In this document: positions 1 to 12,300 of the stretch, one piece after another
Numbering within the stretch: position 1 is the stretch's first letter
How the letters are laid out: each line of letters opens with the position of its first letter
Source of the DNA: Prosthecobacter sp.
Lineage (GTDB): Bacteria > Verrucomicrobiota > Verrucomicrobiia > Verrucomicrobiales > Verrucomicrobiaceae
Length of the DNA: 64,000 nt
Direction: 5' to 3'
Assembly: GCF_034366625.1 (NCBI RefSeq)
Contig: NZ_JAXMIH010000022.1
Coordinates: forward strand, 1-64,000
Position numbers and translations under genes: made by a program
The notes under the pieces: generated by a model
What the model was told of the DNA's origin: nothing
Database searches by the model: none
What the model saw: the letters and a program-made list of their open reading frames with translations, nothing else

Positions 1-297
1 GCCGAAGTCGCAGGTCGCCTTGCCAGTGCCATTGAAGCTCGTGTCCAGCGTGCCGTCGGCGTTATAGCGCACCACGGCAAAGTCGTTGTTGCTGCCGTTG
101 TAATAATACCCCGCCACCACCAGCTTGCCGTCGCTCTGCATCACCACCGCATGCCCGCGGTCATCACCGCCGCCGATTGATGTCGTGACTTTGCCAGCGG
201 TGCCAAACAACGTGTCCAAATCCCCTGGTGCCGCATGAATGCCGCCCGCCATCAACGCCATCCACATGGCGAGGAAAGGAAGACGGAAGACTTTCAT
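1..297 (-). CDS. Delta-60 repeat secreted protein, N-terminal part (cut by window edge)
   Basis: The reverse strand reads from an ATG at 297 to the left edge without a stop (99 codons). The N-terminus MKVFRLPFLAMWMALMAGG is a hydrophobic signal peptide. It is followed by a delta-60 (DUF5122) unit with the phrases GDLDTLFG, VVMQSDGKLVVAG and FAVVRYNADGTLD. These units are known to form beta-propeller blades in secreted proteins. The same phrases fill the much larger gene that ends 29 bp upstream, so this is a paralogue in tandem on the same strand. The full length and C-terminal domains lie outside the window. No clear ribosome binding site precedes the start, so the signal peptide is the main argument for it. 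Confidence 0.85.
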   Translation of the reverse strand, partial: MKVFRLPFLAMWMALMAGGIHAAPGDLDTLFGTAGKVTTSIGGGDDRGHAVVMQSDGKLVVAGYYYNGSNNDFAVVRYNADGTLDTSFNGTGKATCDFG

Positions 298-326
298 TGG
301 CTGGCAAAATGAAATGATTCAGATGA

Positions 327-3300
327 TCACGGCCCTGTGACGCGAATGCGGTAAAACGCCTTCCCCGCCAGGGTGGCCAGGTCGGTCAGCGTCACGGTGC
401 CATCACTGCCCAGCGGTCCCTGGGTTGTGACGGTGTCCCAGGTGCCGCCCAGCGTGGCGTTACGCTCCAGGATGTAGGTGCGGCCGTTTTTGCCTGCGGT
501 GGTCAGGGTGAAGGTGCTGCCGCTTTTCTGCGCGGTCTGCACCTTGAACACGTCCGCCGCGCTGTTCGGATTGGTCCCGGCGGTGTATTCGGCGGCGTTG
601 TTCAGCCCGTCGAGGTCAGGATCGGCGCTGTCGGCGGCGCTGCCGCTGTTGGCGGTGGTGCCGAAGTTTACCTGCCTCCAGCTTTCCTGCGGAGTGAGGC
701 TGGGCAGGAATTCGATGGCGTAGGTCTCCGTGCTGCTGGCGACCACCACAATGGTTTGGTTCACAGGAGTCTGGTAGCCGCTCACTGGCACGAACTCGAC
801 GAACATGGTGCCTGGTGTGAGATCAGAACGGGTGTTCCCGCTGAAGGTAAAGGATTTCGTCGATCCCAAGGGTCGCCAGCCCGAACCTGCAGGCGTGATG
901 TTGATGATGGCGGCTCCTTTGCTGGCTGTGCCGCCGCCCGCCGCGTATCCGGTGTGGGTGATGCCGCCGCCGGTGTAGCCTTGATCGTCGATGCCGCTTT
1001 GTTGCGCGGTGTCGAAAAGCTGGATGACGGCGCTGTCGATGGCGCGCACGATGCTCTGCGTGGCTCCGCCGAGGTAGATGGCGGCGGGATACCAGTTTCC
1101 ATTCGTGTGCTGCACGCAGAGCGGCCCGCCGCTGTTGCCGCCGGTGCTGCGGACGCCGATGGTGGCAAAGACACGGTCCGTCAGCCCGGTGAAGCTCAAA
1201 TTGGCCGCCGGTGTGGCGTGCATGCGCCCTTGGTCCGGCGCTGCGATGCCGTCTACCGGATAGCCAACGAGCATCTTCTGTGCGTTGGAGATCAGGAACT
1301 CGTTGTTGGTCAAGTCGCTCGCCAGGAAGCCAGCGAAGCCGGTGCGCGCCGCGTCCGTGTCGTTCACGAAATACAACGCGGCCACGTCCTTCTGGCGTGA
1401 GGCGAGGGAGAATGATCCGGGAGTCTCCGTGGCACGCTGGGTGGCATAACCGTCGATCAAATAGTAGCCGCGCGGTGTGACCGGCAGCGGCTCATGGCCG
1501 CCCGCGTCCGCTTGCGGCAGCCATTGCAAGCCCTGCACCGAGGCGAGCGTGCCTTCATCAAACACGACATGCCCCGCCGTGGCGACGACGCGCTGTTTGA
1601 CGGCGAAGCCTGTGCCGAGCCCCGAGTGGCTGCGGATCTGGCCGACATAGCCGTAAGGCTTCGTGGCATCGGTGGAGACGGTGCTGAAGGTCAGAACGGA
1701 TGGCGGCGTGCCCGTCGGACTGAAGGCATCCGCATACACGATGGTCGGGTTCACCGTCTGCCCGCTGCTGACGACGATGTTCACAAGCACCGGCGTGGAG
1801 TAGCCGGAGACAGCCTTGCACTCCACGAGGTAACTGCCCGCCGGAAGAGACGAGGCTGTCGTCGCACTGTCGCGCCATGTCGTCTCGCCCAGCAGCCGCC
1901 ACTGGCCGCGATCGGTTTCGTTCACGGCCTGCGCCAACGTATCCGGCTTCAGCACCATGTGAATGCCGCCGCTGCCTGCGGAGGGCGTGGCGTAGTATTC
2001 ATAGTCCGCCACCTGACCGGCGGCGGTGACGTTCACCGAATCCGTGCCCGGCTGGAGGTAACCCGGCACCGGGCGGAACTCGATCACACGCGACCCATGC
2101 ACCAAACCGGTCGCGGTTTCGCCGGAGGCACGCCAGCGATGCTCGCCCACGAAGCGCCAGCCGCTCAAAAGCCCCGTGGGAGCCAGCGTGACCGTGAGGG
2201 TGCCATTCGATGCCGGTGGAGCATTCGGGAACTGCTGGAGCAGGCCGGAGATGACCTGCGGCTGGAAGGTGAGGATGCCGCCGGGCGTGTTGCCGCCGCT
2301 GCTCACCGCACGCACGCGGAAGTGGTAGGTGGTGAACTGGAGCAGGTTGGTGAGATCGACGCTGACATTGGTCACCGCATCCCCCGTGACCGGCGACGGG
2401 GTGGCAGTAAGCGAGTTCGGGAAGTTCACTCCATCCGTGCCGTACTCGAAGGTGACGACAGCAGTGCCGTTCTGCGCACGCACCGTGCCGTGGAGCCTCG
2501 TGCTGGTGGTGCTCAGCGGCGTGGCGGCCAGCGTTTCGACGATGGGCGGCAGCGGCAGCGTGGTGAAGGTGGCGTCACCGCTGCGGGTGATGCCCGCGCT
2601 GTTTTCCGTGACGAGCCGGTAATGATACAGCGTGCCCGGAGCCAGAGCAGAGACCGGCAAGGCGACATTCACCGCAGAAGTTCCGGCCGCGATGCCCGTC
2701 GTGCCGGTGACGTTCGTGTAGGTCGTGGTGAGTCCATATTCGAAGAAAGCGTTCGTGATGGCGCCGTTCGGATTGACGCTGCCATTGAGCGTCGCACCAG
2801 TCGTGGTGAAGCCGCTGGCGGATACAGTGCCGAGGGTCGGAGCGGAGATCGAGGTGGTGGTGAATATCGCGTCTTCACCGTGGGCCGTGCCGCCGTTGTT
2901 TTCGGCCACGATGCGGAAGTGGTAGGTCGTGCCGAGCGTCAGGCCGCTGACCGGTGCGGTCACGTTCACATTGCTGGAGCCGGCGGCGAGGTTTTGCGGC
3001 GCGGTGGTGTTCCCATACTGGTCGGTGAGGCCAAACTCGAAGTACACCGTCGTCGCCCGGCCGTTCGGGTTCACCGTGCCGGGCAGGATGGCGGTGGTGT
3101 TGGTGATGTTGTTCGGGTTGACCCCGCTGGTGATGACCACCGGCGGATCCTGAAGTGTCACAAAGCTGAAATCATCACCGACGACCGTGCCGTTCGTGTT
3201 GCTGGCGACGATGCGGAAATGGTAGGGCGTGTTCGGCTCCAGGCCGGTGAGCGGCTGCGTGACAGTCTGCGATGCGCTGCCGCTGCCCACCGATTGAGGC

Positions 3301-6300
3301 ACTCCAGGAATGACGCTGCCGTAGCTTGTCGTCAGGCCGTACTCAAAATAGGCCGTCGTGGCCGTGCCGCTCGGATTGACCAGCCCTTTGAGCGTGGCGC
3401 TGGTCTTGTTGATGCTCTCCGCCGCGTTCGTGCTGACCACCGGCGCGCCGCCGCTGGCCAGCGGCATGGCCACGATGCTCATGCTGTGTGATGCGGTGGC
3501 ACCACCGCCAGCCTTGGTGATGCGCTCCCCTGCAGCCAAGGCTGTCGTATTTATGGCGACCGGCAGGAAGCGGCCCGTGGTTGTGCCGTCACCGATCTGT
3601 CCGAGTGCATTGTCACCCCATGCTGCCAAAGTGCCATCGGTAAGCGAAACCATGCTGTGTGACTGGCCGGAGGTCATCAAGGACACCATTTTGCCAGCAA
3701 GCACGCCGGAAGATGTGACGACCACGGGCACATGGCTCTCGGTGATGCCGTTGAGGCCAAGCTGACCGGTCGTGTTGTCACCCCAAGTCACCAGCGTGCC
3801 ATCCGCACATAGGGCCAGGCTGTGAAACTGCCCTGCGGCGACGGAGACCGGCGTCTTCCCGGTCAGCGGTCCGCCGCTGCTGACCTGGACAGGGACCGCG
3901 CTGCCTTCTGTGCTGTTGTTGCCCAGTTCGCCAAAGGTGTTGTCACCCCAAGCCGCCAACGTGCCATCGGTGCAGAGGGCAAGGCCATGGTAATGCCCCG
4001 CCGCCACTGCGGTCACCGATTTGCCTGCCAAAACGCCCGCCATGCTCACGGCCACGGGCACGGCGCTGTCCGTCGTGCTGTCGTTGCCGAGCTGGCCGAT
4101 GCTGTTCGCCCCCCAGGCTGCTGCCGTGCCATCTGCGCACTGCGCGAGGCAGAAATCAAGGCCGGCAGAAATCGTGGTCACGCTCTTGCCCGCCAGCACA
4201 CCCGTCGTGTTCACCAGCACGGGCGCATGACGGTCCGTCGTCGAGTTGTCCCCGAGCTGGCCGACGCTATTGACGCCCCACGTTGCCACGCTGCCATCGG
4301 AACACAGCGCCATGCTGAAATCATAGCCTGCGGCGATGGCGACGACGGTTTTGCCAAACAGCGCCGAGACGCCCGTGGTCGTGTTCACCAGCACCGGCAC
4401 GAGTCGATTCGTGGTCGTGTCATCTCCTAGCTGACCCGCATTGTTCGCGCCCCAAGCGGCCAGCGTGCCATCCGTGCAAAGCGCAAGGCTGTGATGCTCG
4501 GCTGCGGCCACGGCGACCACGGTCTTGCCGGACAGCACTCCGGACATGTCAACCGCCATGGGCACATTGCTGCTGGCTGTGCTGTTGTTACCGAAGGTGC
4601 CGGAGCTATTTGTGCCCCAGGCCAGCAGCCGATTGCCGGCCCAATGCAGCACCAGATCGTTGCCGGTGCCACCATAGTAGCTGGCAATGAAGTTGTAGGT
4701 GATGCTGTTGTATGTGAGCGGGACCACCTGGCCATGGGCCAGATTACTGAACGCACCGCTGATGAACCCCGTGCCAGTGTTGTTCACAACCATCAACCTC
4801 GTGCCCGTCACTGGCGCATAGTTCAGCGTGGCGGCATTGATGGTGACGGATTTTCCACCCGCCGTGAAGCCATTGGCAGTGGCAGGCACCTCGGCGCCCG
4901 TCGTATAAACGAGCGGCAGCGCGGCGGATCCTAGTCCAGACAGCGTGATATCGAACGGATTCAACGTGCCGCTGACGTTGTTGGCGATGCGCAGTGTGGC
5001 CGGTTTAGGCCCGGTCGAGATCGGCGTGAAGGCCAGCGTGAAAGAGGTCGAGTCTCCCGGTGCCACGCTCGTTGCAGGACTGGTGGTCAATGCATACTGA
5101 GCAGCCGCGCTGCCAGTGATGGTGATATCGATGCCTCCCAGCGTCGCCGTGCCGGTGTTTTTGATGATGAACGTGCGGGTCTTTGTCGTGCCGTTCAGGG
5201 TGGTGCCATAGTTTTGACTCGAACCATCGGCGATGCTCGTTCCCGCAGGCTGCTCCACCACAATCATCGGCTCCGGTGCCGTCGTGCCGACAATCGCCAG
5301 CACATGATTCGTGTAGCAGCCGCCCGTGGCCGCCACGAAGCGCTCCGTGCCGTCCAGCATGCTGGTGAGTACCGTCACTGGCACCTGACTGTCCACCACG
5401 CTGTTGATGCCGAGCTGTCCGTAAACATTGGATCCCCATGCAGACATGCTGCCATCCGCGCACACCGCCAGACCATGCCGGAAGCCCGCGCCGATGCCCG
5501 TGATCGTCTTTCCGCTCAGCGCTGTGCTCAAGTCCACCGCCTGCGGCGTGCCATAACTGCTGCCCACCGTGTTGTTTCCGACCTGGCCGCGATCATTGCT
5601 GCCCCATGCCGCCACCGTGCCGTCCGAGCATATCACCATGCTGCCATCGCCCCCCGCCGCGATCTGCGTCACGAACTTTCCGTTCAGCACCCCTGCCGTG
5701 TCCACCGCCACCGGAAGATTGCTGTTCGCCGTGCTGTTGTTTCCCAGTTGTTTGTTCGCGTTTGATCCCCATGCCACCACCGTGCCATCGGAGCATCGTG
5801 CCAGGGTGTGACTGTACCCTGCGGCAATCGCGACCACTGTTTTTCCCAACAGCACGCCCGAAGTCACCACCGCCACCGGCACCGGACTGCGCGCGCTGCC
5901 ACCATCCCCCAGTTGCTTCGAGTCATTGTCCCCCCAGCACACCACGGTGCCGTCGCTGCACAAAGCCGCACTGTGACTGAAACCCGCCGCCACAGCGACG
6001 ACACGTTTGCCCGCCAGCACGCCGGCGAGATTCACCAGCACCGGCACCGGGCTGTTCAGCGTGCTGTTGTTGCCCAGTTGCCCATAACCGCCGTGACCCC
6101 ACGCCGCCACCGTCCCGTCCGAGCACAACGCCATGCTGTGCATCCAGCCTGCCGAAACAGCGACCACCTTTTTGCCCGCCAGCACCCCCGCCATGTTCAC
6201 TGCCACCGGTGTCAGCGAGGTCGTCGTGCCGCCATTGCCAAGCTGGCCCACCCCGTTGTAACCCCATGCAGCCACCGTGCCGTCCGAGGCCACCGCCAGA

Positions 6301-9300
6301 CTGTGCGCATTGCCTGCGGACACGCCCGTGGTCGTTTTTCCATAGATCGCAGCCGATGCAGTGACCGCTGTCGGCAGATTGAGCTGCGAAGTCGTGCTGT
6401 TGATCCCCAGATTGCCATCCCCATTGTTCCCCCAGGCCAGCAACCGCGTGTAAGCCCACTCCAGCACCAGATCATTGCCATCCCCGTCAAAGAAGTTCGC
6501 CACAAAGCTGTAATCCGTGCCGCTGTAGTTCAGCGTCACCGCCTGCCCGTGCGCCAGATTCACGAACTCGCCGCTGATCGGACTCAGCGCCGTGTTATTG
6601 ATCACTTTGAGGCTCGTGCCTGGATCTGGCATGAAACCCAGCGTGAGGTTCAGCGTCTGGCCGCTGGCCGTGAAGCCATTGGCGTTCAGCGGCACATCGG
6701 CGGCGGAGTTGAAGGCCACCGCATGGGTGGTGTCGTTCAGCAGCCGGAGCACGCCAAACTGATGCACGCCGCCGATCTGGGGGCTGCCTGCCACGAGGAT
6801 TTTGCCATCGCTCTGAAAGGCGAGGCTATTGAAATAGTCTTCACCGTCACCGACCGGGAAGATGGCTTTGCCGGTGCTTCTGAAGCTCGTGTCCAGGCTG
6901 CCGTTCGCGAGATAGCGTGCGAGCACGACATCATAATTGGAGACGCCGAAACCAAAGCCTGCCATCACGATCCTGCCATCCGCCTGCACCGCCATGCTGC
7001 CCACATCGTGGCCGCCACCGATAGCCGTGGTGACCATGCCACCGCTGCCGAAGGTGGTGTCCAGCGCCCCGGTGGCCGTGTAGCGCGCTAGGGCGAGGTC
7101 GTTGTTGCCGCCGATGGAAGCGTAACCTCCCACGAGGAGGCGACCGTCCGGCAGCACCGCCACGTTCTGACCCACGTCATCGCCTGGGCCGAACGAAGTG
7201 GTGACCGTGCCGGTGGTGTTGAAAGTCGTGTCCAGGGCGCCTGACGGCAGGAATCGCGCCACGGCGAAGTCTTGTCCGCCCGTGGTGGAATAGCCTGACA
7301 CCACGATTTTTCCATCCCCCTGCATGACCACGCTGCGAATCACATCATGGCTGGCGCTGACGGCGGCTGTGGCGATGCCGTTGCCGTTGAAGGTGGTGTC
7401 GAGCGTTCCGTTGGTGTTGAGACGGGCCAGCGCAAAGTCCGCATTGCCTGCCACGAAGGCGTATCCAGCCACGATGATCCTGCCATCGGCCTGTAGGACC
7501 ACGCAGTTGCCCAGATCCTCACCGCTGCCGATGGGCAGCACGACTTTGCCTGTGCCATTGAAGCTCGTGTCCAGACTGCCTCCGGGATGGTAGCGCACCA
7601 CGACGAAGTCACGGTCGCTGCCGTTCGAAGCGTGGCCCGCTACGATGATCTTCCTGTCGCTCTGCACAGCGACGCCTTGCGCCTCATCGTTGCCGACGCC
7701 GATGGATGTGACAACCTTCCCCGTGCCGCCGAAGCTGGTGTCCAGGCTGCCATCGGTGTTGTAGCGCGTCACCGCGAAGTCATTGTTCGCGCCATTGAAG
7801 GCATAGCCAGCAACGAGGGCTTTTCCATCTGACTGCACAGTGACCGTGTTGCCATAATCAAGGCTGCCGCCGATCACCGTCGTCACCCGCCCGCTGCCAT
7901 TGAACGTGTAATCCAGCGCGCCCGGCCCCGGCAGCAGCAGCGTCAGATCATTCCCCGTGCCGCCGCTGTAGTTGGCGATGAAGTTGTAGGTGATGGTGTT
8001 GAAGACCAGCGGCACCGTCGCACCATTGGCGATGTTCGTGAAGGTGCCGGTGATGGGATTGGAGCCGGTGTTGTTCACCAATCGCAATTCCGCACCAACC
8101 GAAGGCGCAAAGCCAAGTGAGATGTTCACCGTGTGCACCGTGGCCGTGAAGCCATTCGCATTCAGCGGCACGCTTGATTCAGCGGCGAAAGTCACGTCAT
8201 GCGTGGTCTCGGTCTGATAGCGCACCATCGCAAAATCGTCATCAACACCATTGAAGCTCGATCCGGCCAAAACGATGCCTCCATCGGCCTGCACAGCCAT
8301 GCCGAGCGCTTTGTCGTTCCCGGAACCGATGGCGGTGATGATCTTGCCGCCGTTGCCAAAGCTGGAGTCGAGCGTGCCATTTGTGTTGTAGCGCAGCAGG
8401 GCGAAGTCGGCGTTGCTGTTCGTTGTGGCATAGCCACCCGCCAGGATTTTTCCATCCAGGGTCAGGGCCAGCGAGTGTGCAGCGTCATCGCCCGTGCCGA
8501 TGGCAGTGACGATCTTTCCGGTGCCGCCGAAACTGGTGTCGAGCGAGCCATCCGTATTGTAGCGGACCAAAGCAGCGTCATCGACGCTCCCGTTGGTGGT
8601 GAAGCCTGCCAGCAGAATTTTTCCATTCGTCTGAATGGCCACGAAGTAGGGCTGGTCGTTCCCGCTGCCGATGGACGTTATCACTTTGCCCGTGCCGTTG
8701 AAGCCCGTGTCCAGCGTCCCGTTGGCATGGAACCGAACCACGGCGAAGTCGTAGTTGGTTCCGTTGTGCGCATATCCCGCCGCCACGATCTTGCCGTCGC
8801 TTTGCAACACCAGGCTGGTACCTGATTCGTACCCTGCAACGAAGCTGGTCGTCACCATGCCGGTGCCATTGAAGCTCGTGTCCAGCGAGCCATTGGTGTT
8901 GTAGCGCACCACGGCAAAATCACTGTCTGCCGCGCCTGCCACAACAATCTTTCCATCGGTCTGCACCACCACGCCGTAGCCGAGATCATCGCCGCTCCCG
9001 ACCGCCGTGATCACTCTGCCGTTGCCATTGAAGCTCGTATCCGGCGTCCCGTCGCTGTTATACCGCAGCACGGCGAAGTCATGGGGCGTGGTCGCTCCCG
9101 TGTAACCCACTGCCACGATCTTCCCGTCACTTTGCAGCGCCACGCCCTCCAGCACGTCGTTCTGTGCCAGTCCCAGCGTGATTTTACCGGTGCCATTGAA
9201 GCTGGTGTCCAGCGCGCCGTTCGCATGGTAGCGAGCCAGCGCAAAATCTTCCTCTGGGTAGTTCCCGGAAGCTCCCACGGCCACGATCTTTCCATCCGGC

Positions 9301-12300
9301 TGCACCACCACTGCATGAGCGCCATCATTCCCCGCACCGAAGCCCGTCGTCGTCTTCCCGCTGCCGTTAAACGTGTAATCCAGTGCCCCCGGCCCCGGCA
9401 GCAGCAGCGTGAGGTCATTGCCCGTGCCGCCAGTGTAGTTGGCGATGAAGTTGTACGTCACGCTGTTGTAGGTCAGCGGCACCGTCACGCCATTGGCGAG
9501 GTTGGTGAATGTGCCGCTGATCGGATTCGAGCTCGTGTTGTTCACCAACATGAGTTCCGTCCCAATGATCGGCGCGAAATCCAGCATGAGGTTCAGCGTC
9601 TGCCCGGTGGCGGTGAAGCCGTTCGAGTTCAGCGGCACGTCGGCAGCAGAAGCGAACACGGCTTCGTGATTCGTTTCCACCAGATACCGGGCGAGCGCAA
9701 AGTCGTTGTTGCTGCCGTTGTGAGACTGGCCGACGACCAGAATCTTCCCGTCGCTTTGCAGCCCCATCGTGGTGCCGTAATCGCTGCCGCTGCCGATGGC
9801 CGTTGTCACCATGCCCGTGCCACCAAAGCTCAGGTCGAGGCTGCCACTGGTGTGGTAGCGCACCAGGGAGAAAGCGTAATTGGCTCCAATGAGCGACCCT
9901 CCGGCCACGACGATTTTTCCGTTGTTCTGGATCATCACCTTGCGCGCCTCATCCGTGTTGCCGCCGACATCGGTGATCACTTTGCCATCTCCATCAAAGC
10001 TGGTGTCCAGGCTGCCATCGGTGTTGTAGCGCAGCACCACGAAGTCAATGAGGGCGGCGTTTCCTGGGTTGTTATAGCCTGCGCATACGATCTTGCCATC
10101 ACTCTGAAGCGCCACGCTGTTCCCCTGGCCGCCACCGCTGACCGTGGTGGTCACCTTTCCCCCGCTGCCAAAGCTGGCATCAAGGCTGCCATCTGCGTTG
10201 TAACGAGCCATTCCAAACGGGCTGCCGGGGATGGTTCCAGCGGCGAGAATTTTGCCATCATTCTGCACCACCACACCGTTGGAGACATCCTGGCCGCCGG
10301 AGAAGTCGGTGGTGACTTTCCCCGTGCCGTTGAAACTCGTGTCGAGGCTCCCGTTCGAGTTATAGCGCACCAAAGCGAAGTTGATGTTGCCGCCGCTGTC
10401 AGACCACCCGGAGACCACAATTTTGCCATCACTCTGGATCACGTTACGCCCGCCCGTATCATCGCTGCTGCCGATGGGGGTGGTGACTTTCCCTGTGCCA
10501 TTGAAGCTGGTGTCCAAGGTGCCGTTGGCGTTGTAGCGCACCAGCGCATAGTCATTGTTACTGCCATTGTGGGACCACCCCGAGACGACAATCTTGCCAT
10601 CGTTCTGCAACGAGACATGAACTGCGGTGTCATCCCCGCCGCCGATGGCGGTGGTCACCTTGCCACCGGTGCCGAAGCTGCCATCCAAACTTCCGTCGGC
10701 GAGGTAGCGTAACACGGCGAAGTCGTTGTTGCTGCCATTGAAGGACAGCCCCACGGCCACGATCTTGCCATCGCTTTGTTCCGCCACCCCGTAGGGCACA
10801 TCCGCCGCGCCGCCAACTGCTGTCGTCACAATGCCATCCGTGCTGAACGTGGCGTCCAGCGCTCCGGCCAGCGCCGTGAGCGTGAGATCATTACCCGTGC
10901 CCCCGGTGTAGCTGGCGCGGAAAGGGTAGGAGATGCCGTTGTAGGCCGGCGAAATGACAGCTCCGTCCGCGAGATTGGTGAACGCGCCGCTGATCGGCAA
11001 CGAACCTGTGTTGTTCACCAGGGTGAGGACTTGTCCCGGCGTGGGCACGAAGCCCAGCGTGATGTCCACCGTCTGTCCTGTGGCGGCGAAGGCAGGCGCG
11101 GTGAACGGAACCGTGCCTGCGGAGGTGAAGGTGACCTGCCGCTCCGTCTCCACCAGAAACCGCGCGGCAGCGAAATCCCACGTCCCATCGACCGTGGTCA
11201 GCCCGGCCAGCACGATGCGGCCGTCAGGTGTCAAAGCCATGGCATGTGCGAAATCGGAGCTCGTGGCACCGAGGGACGTGCTGACTAGGCCGGTGCCGCC
11301 GAAACTCGTGTCCAGCGTCCCGTTCGCGAGGAAGCGCGCCAGCATCATGTTCGCCGCCACGCCGTCCTCTGTGATGCCTGCCACGAGGATCTTGCCATCC
11401 CATTGCAGCGCCACGCCGTGGGAGTAGTCGCCATAGCCGCCCATTGTTAGCCCCACGATTCCGTCGCTGTCAAAACTCGTGTCCAGCGTGCCGTCGAGAT
11501 TATAGCGGAGCACGATGCCGTCATTGCCGCCACCGCCAGGCCCCTGGCCCACGAGCACGATCTTCCCATCCGGCTGCACGATCACATCATTCGCCCTTTC
11601 AGCCGCGCCGAGCTGCGTGGTCACGATGCCGTCGCCGCTGAAGGTGGTGTCCAGCGTGCCATTGGTCTGGTAGCGGGCCAGCTCGATCACATAATCCGTG
11701 TTCAGTTGGTAATAACCGCCGAGGACGATCTTCCCATCAGGTGCCAAGGCCACGCAGGTGGCCTCGTCATGCCTGCCCGCCTGCGCCGTCGTCACGATCC
11801 CACCCGCGCCAAAGCTCGTGTCCAGGCTGCCATTCGTGTTGAAGCGCAGCAGGGCGAAGTCCGTGTCCGTGCCGCTCCAGTGATCAGCGCCCACCACGAT
11901 CTTGCCATCGCTTTGCAGCACCACATCCCGCCCCTCTCCGCCCGCGACGGCCACGAGACTGACCGCCTTGCCATCGCCATCAAAGCTCGTGTCCAGCGTG
12001 CCGTTCGAGTTGTAGCGCACCACCGCCACACTCCGCACACCGCTGGTCTGGGCAAACCCGACCACCACGATCTTCCCGTCTGCCTGCACCGCCACGCCAT
12101 GCGCCTCGTCCGTCTCTGTTCCGATGGCTGTCGTCACCTTCCCGCCGGTGCCAAAGCTGGAGTCCAGCGAGCCGTCCACGTTGTAGCGCACGACCGCGAA
12201 GTCATCCTGCGTGTGTCCCACCGCCACGACCTTCCCATCCGGCTGCACCGCGACGGCCCTGGCCTGCTCATTACCGCTGCCGATGGCAGTTTTCACCTTT

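Noticed and set aside
1494-3491. 665-codon forward frame inside the giant gene
   Set aside because: It lies opposite the protease and fibronectin-like domains; Arg/His/Ala-rich with no domain match.
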